DNA of 5,320 bases from DATECU01 sp035286745. GTDB lineage: Bacteria > Acidobacteriota > Vicinamibacteria > Fen-336. Where the stretch lies: NCBI GenBank assembly GCA_035286745.1, contig DATECU010000052.1, positions 1-5,320 of the forward strand, in the 5' to 3' direction. Numbering within the stretch: position 1 is the first letter of the stretch; every line of letters starts with the position of its first letter. The notes under the pieces were generated by a model. That model was not told where the DNA came from. It did no database searches and saw only the letters and a program-made list of their open reading frames with translations. Below are positions 1 to 5,320 of this stretch, in pieces. Made by a program: the position numbers and the translations under genes.

Positions 1-507
1 GGCATCGTCAAGGGGCAGATGACGACCATCCACTCCTACACCAACGACCAGAAGATCCTGGACCTGCCCCACAAGGACCTGCGCCGGGCCCGGGCCGCCG
101 CTTTGTCCATGATCCCCACCTCCACCGGCGCCGCCAAGGCCATCTACCTGGCCATCCCCGAGCTCAAGGGCAAGCTGGACGGCGTGGCCATCCGGGTCCC
201 CACGCCCAACGTGTCGCTGGTGGACCTCACGGTCGAGCTGGGCAAGCCGGCCACCGCCGAAGAGATCAACGGGGCGTTCGACAAGGCGGCCAGCGGCTCC
301 ATGAAGGGCGTGCTGGCGGTCTCCAGGCTCGAGCTGGTTTCGCTCGACTTCCGCGGCAACCCCGCCTCCTCGATCGTGGACGCACCGCTCACCAAGGTGG
401 TCGACGGCAACCTGGCCAAGGTCTTCTCCTGGTACGACAACGAGTGGGGCTTCAGCAATCGGGTGCAGGACCTCCTCCACTTCATGGCCTCACGCGACCA
501 CGCATAG
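1..507 (+). CDS. gap: Glyceraldehyde-3-phosphate dehydrogenase, C-terminal half (5' end outside window)
   Basis: Phosphorylating glyceraldehyde-3-phosphate dehydrogenase, a cytosolic enzyme that converts glyceraldehyde-3-phosphate, NAD(P)+ and phosphate to 1,3-bisphosphoglycerate. The frame is open from base 1, so the methionine at 19 is internal and not the start. The 168 visible residues match the catalytic half of the roughly 335-residue family. TTIHSYTND (visible residues 8-16) carries the catalytic His, followed by the RRARAAALSMIPTSTGAAKA substrate-loop region, RVPTPNVSLVDL, GNPASSIVDA and the C-terminal signature SWYDNEWGFSNRV. The nucleophilic Cys (usually SCTTN) and the NAD-binding Rossmann domain lie upstream of the window, so cofactor preference cannot be judged. 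The segment usually reading like DPLVSSDF is LELVSLDF here, a mild deviation. The stop at 505-507 is 9 nt before pgk, and its last base belongs to the pgk Shine-Dalgarno, which suggests co-transcription and perhaps translational coupling. Identity is near certain. Confidence 0.97.
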   Translation, partial: GIVKGQMTTIHSYTNDQKILDLPHKDLRRARAAALSMIPTSTGAAKAIYLAIPELKGKLDGVAIRVPTPNVSLVDLTVELGKPATAEEINGAFDKAASGSMKGVLAVSRLELVSLDFRGNPASSIVDAPLTKVVDGNLAKVFSWYDNEWGFSNRVQDLLHFMASRDHA

Positions 508-511
508 AGGG
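507..511 (+). promoter_or_regulatory. Shine-Dalgarno of pgk overlapping the gap stop codon
   Basis: GAGGG lies 5 nt before the pgk ATG at 517, and its first base is the last base of the gap TAG. This spacing supports the chosen pgk start and suggests that ribosomes finishing gap could re-initiate on pgk. Confidence 0.7.
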
Positions 512-516
512 CAATC

Positions 517-1706
<1,190 letters not shown>

Positions 1707-1707
<1 letters not shown>

Positions 1708-1876
1708 CCACAGAGGCACAGAGGGGAGAAGGCGAACAGGCGGCGGAACGCTTGGACGGTCTTCGCGACCTTGAGAGAGAGAGAGAGACTGAAGGAGAGC
1801 AAGGCAAGCTTCCCCGCTGGCGGGTTGCGGGTTACCGGCTGTGGTCTTCTTCTCTGTGACTCTGTGCCTCTGTGGT
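1707..1876. repeat. Inverted-repeat-bounded intergenic element (REP/MITE-like)
   Basis: The 17-mer ACCACAGAGGCACAGAG at 1707-1723 is matched by its perfect reverse complement at 1860-1876, leaving 136 nt between the arms. After a short mismatched stretch the match continues with GAGAAG (1726-1731) against CTTCTC (1849-1854). Each arm is built from short repeated ACAGAG-like units. Read as protein, both arms start TTEAQ, a translation I recall from spurious N-termini in many bacterial genomes that carry ACCACAGAG/ACCACGGAG-type dispersed repeats; that link is from memory. The interior holds a (GA)8 run, a tandem GCGGGTT pair (1820-1833) and no credible gene. It fills nearly all of the pgk-tpiA spacer. 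As RNA, the arms could close a large stem-loop after pgk. There is no transposase and no clear target-site duplication, so a non-autonomous element is inferred; a regulatory hairpin native to the operon is the alternative. Confidence 0.7.
1773..1788. repeat. (GA)8 dinucleotide repeat
   Basis: Eight uninterrupted GA units sit inside the inverted-repeat element between pgk and tpiA. It is non-coding here, so length changes by slippage would alter only the spacing of the element's loop. Confidence 0.85.
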
Positions 1877-1901
1877 GTCCGTTCGTTGTGCTGAATCCCG
1901 T

Positions 1902-1909
1902 GGGGAGGA
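1902..1909 (+). promoter_or_regulatory. Strong Shine-Dalgarno fixing the tpiA start
   Basis: GGGGAGGA ends 4 nt before the ATG at 1914. An in-frame GTG at 1872 would add 14 residues, but it lies within the inverted-repeat arm, lacks such a site and would put non-family sequence before the conserved RRPLIAGNWKM. The ATG at 1914 is therefore preferred. No convincing sigma70 promoter was seen in the spacer, so tpiA is probably read through from gap-pgk. Confidence 0.8.
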
Positions 1910-1913
1910 CCGA

Positions 1914-2663
1914 ATGCGCCGACCGTTGATCGCCGGGAACTGGAAGATGTACAAGACGGCGGCGGAGGCCGTCGCCCTAGCCGCCGAGCTTCGCGAGGGC
2001 TCCCGCCGCCAGGGGGTCGAGGTCCTGGTGGCGCCTCCCTTCACGGCGCTGGCGGCGGTCGCCCAGGCCATTCGGGGCAGCCACCTGCTGCTGGCGGCCC
2101 AGAACGTGCACTGGGAGAACGAGGGCGCCTTCACCGGCGAGGTCTCGCCGCGAATGCTGGCGGACGCCGGCTGCACCCACGTCATCCTGGGCCACTCCGA
2201 GCGCCGCCAGCTCTTCGCCGAGACCGACGAGGCGGTGGCCAAGAAGGCCAAGGCAGCGTTGGCCCACTCCCTGACGCCTATCGTCTGTGTGGGCGAGACG
2301 CTGGCCGAGCGCGAGTCCGCCCGCACCATGGAGGTGGTGGAGCGGCAGGTGGAGCGCGCCCTGCGCGAGCTGTCGGCGGATCAGGTGGCGGCGCTGGTGA
2401 TCGCTTACGAACCGGTCTGGGCCATCGGGACCGGCCGCAACGCGACCCCCGAGCAGGCTCAGGAGGTCCACGCCTTCATCCGCCGCCGGGTCTTGACCTC
2501 GCACGGCGAGCCTGCGGCAGCGGCTCTGCGCATCCTCTACGGCGGCAGCGTAAAGCCGGACAACATCGGCGTTCTGATGGCCCAGGCCGACTTGGACGGA
2601 GCCCTGGTGGGCGGGGCCTCGCTCACCGCGGCCTCGTTCCTGAAGATCGTGCAGTACCAGTAG
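1914..2663 (+). CDS. tpiA: Triosephosphate isomerase, complete
   Basis: Cytosolic TIM-barrel enzyme that interconverts dihydroxyacetone phosphate and glyceraldehyde-3-phosphate; it acts as a homodimer in most bacteria. The product has 249 residues, typical for the family. AGNWKM (7-12) supplies the substrate-binding Asn9 and Lys11. ILGHSERR (91-98) carries the electrophilic His94. AYEPVWAIGTG (164-174) holds the catalytic base Glu166 and the hinged loop 6, and YGGSVKPDN (209-217) and DGALVGGASL (228-237) form the phosphate-binding end of the barrel. All catalytic residues are present. The gene is third in the gap-pgk-tpiA order but separated from pgk by 206 nt, mostly an inverted-repeat element. 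The secG gene that often follows tpiA is absent; a - strand gene ends 6 nt beyond the stop. Because no promoter is evident in the spacer, expression probably depends on read-through across the hairpin-prone element. Confidence 0.99.
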   Translation: MRRPLIAGNWKMYKTAAEAVALAAELREGSRRQGVEVLVAPPFTALAAVAQAIRGSHLLLAAQNVHWENEGAFTGEVSPRMLADAGCTHVILGHSERRQLFAETDEAVAKKAKAALAHSLTPIVCVGETLAERESARTMEVVERQVERALRELSADQVAALVIAYEPVWAIGTGRNATPEQAQEVHAFIRRRVLTSHGEPAAAALRILYGGSVKPDNIGVLMAQADLDGALVGGASLTAASFLKIVQYQ

Positions 2664-2669
2664 GCGACC

Positions 2670-3668
2670 CTACTTCGCTGGCGCACCCAAGATGCGTGCG
2701 GTCAGGCGCCGGCACGCCTCGTTCTCGTCCTTGGTGCCCTTGGCGACGACCGCCAGGGCCTCCTGGCCACCGATGGTGTCCATCGCCCTGAGCGTCTCCC
2801 ACCGGCAGTCCTCATCCTCGGTCGCATAGCGGCCGGCCAGAAACGCTATCGCCTCGGTCTTGCCCAGGTGTCCCAGCGCCTCGATCATGGCCGCTCGATC
2901 GTTCTCGTCCTTGACGGCCGGGATCGCGCTCATCAGAACCGGGGTGGCTCCGGCCGCGCCGGAGAGCCCCACCAGGTAGAGATCGTGCCGCTTGTCCTGC
3001 CCGGGGCCGACCACCTTGGCCTTGGCTTCCATGTCCGGGTGGGTCGGCGCCTTGAAGTGCTGGCGGTTCAGGCGAGCCAGCATCTCCTGGGCGCCCTCCA
3101 CCAACAGATGCGTTAGGCCCTCGGTGGCTTCGTCCTTGCGACCGAAGCCGGCATTGTAAGCCCCGTAGTACTTGTGCGTGCGCAGGCGCTGGCTGGCCGG
3201 GGTCTCGCCCGCCTTCTGCACCTCGAACTCCACGTCCATGTATCCCCAGAACTGGGTAGCACCGTAGGGAACCTGGCGGCTCTCCACATAGATGTCCTTG
3301 AGCGTTCCCTTGACGCTCCAGACGAAGTCCTCGCCGCTGCTGAGCCTGAACCCCATCGCCGCGGCCTCGCTGCGCAGGGCCTCGGCGAGCAGATCTCCCA
3401 GGTTGATAGCGGGGTCCAAGTCGTACTGCGGCCCCTTGGTCATGAACCCGCCGGTGCGGCGGACGATCTTGGCCTTCTTGTCATAGGCTCCCTCGAAGGA
3501 CGCGATGCGCAGGGAACCAACGCTCGCCGTATCGAACAACGGCGAGCTGATTGCGTTGACCGGCTCACGACCATCGGCCAACTTGACTTCCTTGATGGTG
3601 GCGGCGGCCAGCGGACTTGCCGCCAGAGCCAACGGGGCGAGCAACGCGAACGTGGCACGTGCACTCAT
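2670..3668 (-). CDS. Secreted HEAT-repeat protein with unassigned N-terminal domain
   Basis: Function unknown; 332 residues. The N-terminus is a classic Sec signal peptide: MSAR, then a hydrophobic core (about residues 5-20), with likely cleavage after the AAA at 22-24. There is no lipobox Cys, so a periplasmic or secreted soluble protein is expected. Residues about 45-205 form a mixed alpha/beta domain (LRIASFEGAYD, then helix NLGDLLAEALRSEAAAMGF, then strands including FVWSVKGTLKDIYV and FWGYMDVEFEV, then a final helix near 185-202). This resembles the general plan of YajG-like periplasmic proteins, but the comparison is from memory and weak. Residues about 228-332 are helical HEAT-like repeats with a 29-31-residue period: KDENDRAAMIEALGHLG (253), EDEDCRWETLRAMDTIG (284) and KDENEACRRLTARILG (313). 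Such arrays usually bind other proteins. The ATG at 3668 is supported by AAGGAGGG and the signal peptide. It has its own promoter and converges on tpiA with a 6-nt gap. Confidence 0.85.
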   Translation of the reverse strand: MSARATFALLAPLALAASPLAAATIKEVKLADGREPVNAISSPLFDTASVGSLRIASFEGAYDKKAKIVRRTGGFMTKGPQYDLDPAINLGDLLAEALRSEAAAMGFRLSSGEDFVWSVKGTLKDIYVESRQVPYGATQFWGYMDVEFEVQKAGETPASQRLRTHKYYGAYNAGFGRKDEATEGLTHLLVEGAQEMLARLNRQHFKAPTHPDMEAKAKVVGPGQDKRHDLYLVGLSGAAGATPVLMSAIPAVKDENDRAAMIEALGHLGKTEAIAFLAGRYATEDEDCRWETLRAMDTIGGQEALAVVAKGTKDENEACRRLTARILGAPAK

Positions 3669-3673
3669 CCAAG

Positions 3674-3681
3674 CCCTCCTT
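3674..3681 (-). promoter_or_regulatory. Shine-Dalgarno of the HEAT-repeat gene
   Basis: On the - strand AAGGAGGG lies 5 nt before the ATG at 3668, a near-perfect anti-16S match. It fixes the start that yields the signal peptide. Confidence 0.8.
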
Positions 3682-3746
3682 CGTTCGGCACCTCCGCGGG
3701 TCGCAGCCTGGAGGGGGCGGAGTGGAACTCGCGGAAGCCGAGAGCG

Positions 3747-3755
3747 CCCCCCCCC
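3747..3755. repeat. C9 homopolymer in the leader of the HEAT gene
   Basis: Nine consecutive C (G9 in the transcript) lie in the inferred 5' untranslated leader, about 80 nt before the start codon. The rest of the spacer 3669-3880 holds no gene I can support, only the promoter, this tract and the triplicated 9-mer. The run could vary in length by slippage, or its exact count could be a sequencing uncertainty. Confidence 0.75.
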
Positions 3756-3792
3756 GACCGTGTGGGTTTCACCGGGGATGTCGCTAGGCCGG

Positions 3793-3822
3793 ACACTACG
3801 CCCCAGGCTGACGGGGTGTCAA
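3793..3822 (-). promoter_or_regulatory. Sigma70-like promoter for the HEAT gene, with overlapping palindrome
   Basis: Read on the - strand, a perfect -35 TTGACA (3822-3817) is followed after 18 nt by TAGTGT (3798-3793), a weak -10 that keeps T1, A2 and the final T. Transcription would start near 3786, giving a leader of about 118 nt before the HEAT gene. The spacer contains CCCC-N8-GGGG, and GACAC/GTGTC (3792-3796 and 3816-3820) flank the whole, so a dyad overlaps the polymerase site and could be an operator. The consensus -35 and correct placement support it. The weak -10 and high GC keep confidence moderate. Confidence 0.45.
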
Positions 3823-3830
3823 GGGCTGCC

Positions 3831-3857
3831 TTCGCCTTCTTCGCCTTCTTCGCCTTC
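3831..3857. repeat. Three perfect tandem copies of a 9-bp unit
   Basis: TTCGCCTTC occurs three times head to tail (GAAGGCGAA on the - strand). The array lies 23 nt beyond the propeller gene stop and 8 nt upstream of the inferred -35 of the HEAT gene. A single GAAGGCGAA is also found inside the pgk-tpiA element at 1728-1736. It could be a binding-site array, a remnant of a dispersed repeat or simple slippage. Its translation in any frame is low-complexity and not a gene. Confidence 0.85.
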
Positions 3858-3880
3858 GTCCCGTCTGCAGCGCAGCGCGG

Positions 3881-5320
3881 CTACCGATTCAGCGCCTCGG
3901 CCGCATACACCTGCGCGAAGCTCCGGTCCTGGACGAAGACCAGCCGCTCCTGTCGCGCGTCGAAGTCGGCCACCCGGCTCCAGTCGGCCACCCGGCTGCG
4001 ACGACCTGTCGCCCGATCGAGCAGGACCACGGCGGCATCCCCGCCCGCACGAGGTTCCAACAGCAGAAGCCGCCCCGCCTCCAAGGGGACCGGCAGCCGG
4101 CCGGCGCCGACGATCCGCTCCGGCTGGGCATCGTCTAGCCTCTGCATGAAGACGCCCCGGGTCGACGCTTCGCCGGCGCGGAGCGCTCCGCCCCACATCA
4201 GGGTCAAGCCGTCGGCGGTGAAGCGGAGGCCTTCATACTCGCCGCCCTCAGCCAGCACCCGGTCCGCCGACTGCCCCGGCCGGTGAAGCACGATACCCCG
4301 GCCCTGGCCGGTCCCCACCACCGCCGCCAGCAACCGGCCGCCCGGCTGCACCGCCAACCAGGTCGCGTCCTTGGGCAGGCGGGCGACCGGCTCCTCGGTC
4401 TCGGTCGCCAGGGTCACCGCCAGCACCTGAGTGCCCTCCGGGACCGGCTTGAGATAGGCCACGCGTTCGGCGTCCCACCAAACAGGATAGCGGGCCGGGG
4501 CCACCCCCAGCGGCCGGCGGCGCCCGCTGGCCAGGTCCAGCAGCACCAGCCGCCCCGCCGGATCCTCCCGCAAGGAGACGGCCGCCACCAGCCGGGCGTC
4601 CGGCGAGAGCCGGGGCCAGGCCAGGTCGTCGTCCTGGGTCACCGCGTGGGGCGCGGCCTCCCCGGAGGCAGTGGCGACCAGCAGGTCCTTGACCGAGCGA
4701 ACGTGGCAGAAGAGCAAGCGCCTACCGTCGGCTGAGAGCGTGGGCGCGCTGTACTCGCCGAGACCGGCCGTCAGCGGCGCCGCGACGCCACCGTCCAGCC
4801 GCAGCCTCCGGAGGTGGAAGCCGCTTCCCTGCTTCGTCGCGTAGATGAGGGCGCGGCTGTCGGCGGTCCAGGCCAGGCCGTACATCTGCTCCGGGACCTC
4901 GGTCAGGCGCCGCGACTCACCATCCCCCAGCGAGCGAACCCACAGCTCGCCCTGGCCCCCTTCGGGGTTGCTGGTGGTAAAGGCCAGGAAACGCCCGTCC
5001 GGCGAGAAGCGGGGAACGAAGCCGGGCTGGTGGACGTCGCTTCCGCGCTCGAGGTCGCCCGCATCCGTCAGTCGCAGTAGGTCTCGGCCAGCCAGGTGCT
5101 TGGTGAAGGCAAGCCAGCGACCGTCGGCGCTGAACCCGGCCCCGCTGGCCTCGGCTACGAAGAGCGCGGGCGTCCCGCCCTCGACCGGCACCGACCACAG
5201 ATCGCGGACCCGCGATCCATCGGGACGGGTGCGATAGCGCGAGAAGACCACGGATCGCCCGTCGGCGGAGAAGACAGGGAGATCCCCGCTGGCATGAGCG
5301 TCCTGGGTGAGGGCGCGCGG
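3881..5320 (-). CDS. PD40/TolB-like beta-propeller protein, C-terminal 479 residues (5' end outside window)
   Basis: The frame is open to the window edge and begins mid-repeat, so the GTG at 5251 is not the start and the N-terminus is missing. The visible part is almost entirely PD40-type blades with the xxFSPDGRxLAF pattern: VFSADGRSVVFSR (16-28, counted from the edge), GFSADGRWLAFTK (62-74), RFSPDGRFLAFTT (104-116), AWTADSRALIYAT (150-162), TLSADGRRLLFCH (194-206), RLSPDARLVAAV (237-248), then weaker ones near 280, 320, 365, 410 and 455. About eleven repeats imply one large or two stacked propellers. These domains generally act in protein-protein contacts, as in TolB, or form the sensor half of Ser/Thr kinases, winged-helix regulators or prolyl oligopeptidases. 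The function depends on the unseen N-terminus. A C-terminal peptidase domain is excluded because the protein ends just after the propeller. It precedes the HEAT gene on the same strand by 212 nt, so the two may be functionally related, but the HEAT gene has its own promoter. No terminator was seen after the stop. Confidence 0.88.
   Translation of the reverse strand, partial: PRALTQDAHASGDLPVFSADGRSVVFSRYRTRPDGSRVRDLWSVPVEGGTPALFVAEASGAGFSADGRWLAFTKHLAGRDLLRLTDAGDLERGSDVHQPGFVPRFSPDGRFLAFTTSNPEGGQGELWVRSLGDGESRRLTEVPEQMYGLAWTADSRALIYATKQGSGFHLRRLRLDGGVAAPLTAGLGEYSAPTLSADGRRLLFCHVRSVKDLLVATASGEAAPHAVTQDDDLAWPRLSPDARLVAAVSLREDPAGRLVLLDLASGRRRPLGVAPARYPVWWDAERVAYLKPVPEGTQVLAVTLATETEEPVARLPKDATWLAVQPGGRLLAAVVGTGQGRGIVLHRPGQSADRVLAEGGEYEGLRFTADGLTLMWGGALRAGEASTRGVFMQRLDDAQPERIVGAGRLPVPLEAGRLLLLEPRAGGDAAVVLLDRATGRRSRVADWSRVADFDARQERLVFVQDRSFAQVYAAEALNR
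3964..3999. repeat. 18-bp in-frame tandem duplication within the propeller gene
   Basis: Sixteen identical bases (AGTCGGCCACCCGGCT) recur at 3964-3979 and 3982-3997 with an 18-bp period. On the coding strand this gives SRVADW followed by SRVADF, six residues duplicated in the last blade. The identity at the DNA level, wobble bases included, points to a recent slippage or unequal-exchange event that kept the frame. Confidence 0.85.

Noticed and set aside
1872..1913. GTG start for tpiA, adding 14 residues
   Set aside because: It lies in the inverted-repeat arm, has no Shine-Dalgarno and precedes the family's normal N-terminus, whereas the ATG at 1914 has GGGGAGGA.
2694..2717. GCGTGC-N12-GCACGC hairpin after tpiA as a terminator
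   Set aside because: It is a 6-bp stem with a 12-nt loop and no U tract, and it lies in the coding region of the HEAT gene; such matches are expected by chance at this GC content.
3831..3857. CRISPR-like array from the tandem 9-mers
   Set aside because: Units are 9 bp with no spacers between them and only three copies, so this is a simple tandem repeat.
3174..4286. A 370-codon + strand frame spanning the HEAT gene start, the spacer and the propeller gene end
   Set aside because: It crosses two - strand genes and the 9-bp repeat (giving AFAFFAFFAF), has no recognisable domain and no good ribosome site; it is a composition shadow.
5249..5251. GTG at 5251 as the start of the propeller gene
   Set aside because: The frame continues open to 5320 and the upstream residues complete a PD40 blade (VFSADGRSVVFSR), so the codon is internal.

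Overview
The window is a GC-rich, gene-dense bacterial chromosome segment. Three genes on the + strand are the end of a lower-glycolysis operon: the C-terminal half of glyceraldehyde-3-phosphate dehydrogenase (gap), complete phosphoglycerate kinase (pgk) and complete triosephosphate isomerase (tpiA). Two genes on the - strand meet them tail to tail: a secreted protein with an unrecognised N-terminal domain and a C-terminal HEAT-repeat array, and the C-terminal 479 residues of a large PD40/TolB-like beta-propeller protein that runs off the right edge. The genes are bacterial in style (Shine-Dalgarno sites, short spacers, no introns). High GC, gap-pgk-tpiA order and the secreted HEAT and PD40 proteins would fit an Acidobacteriota- or Deltaproteobacteria-like Gram-negative, but this taxonomic guess is inference and no marker in the window settles it.

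Layout: 1-507 gap (partial); 9-nt gap; 517-1707 pgk; 1708-1913 spacer, mostly filled by a ~170-bp element bounded by perfect 17-bp inverted repeats; 1914-2663 tpiA; 6-nt convergent junction; 2670-3668 (-) HEAT protein; 3669-3880 spacer with a good sigma70-like promoter for the HEAT gene, a C9 tract and a triplicated 9-mer; 3881-5320 (-) propeller gene, partial.

The three enzymes catalyse neighbouring steps: TpiA interconverts dihydroxyacetone phosphate and glyceraldehyde-3-phosphate, Gap oxidises the latter to 1,3-bisphosphoglycerate, and Pgk transfers its acyl phosphate to ADP. gap and pgk are tightly coupled. tpiA is separated from them by the inverted-repeat element and has its own strong Shine-Dalgarno. 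The two - strand genes have no evident link to glycolysis; one is exported and the other probably mediates protein contacts.

Most of the window is ordinary. I found no convincing undescribed system. The parts most worth a second look are the inverted-repeat element between pgk and tpiA, the promoter/palindrome/9-mer cluster upstream of the HEAT gene, and the unassigned N-terminal domain of the HEAT protein.
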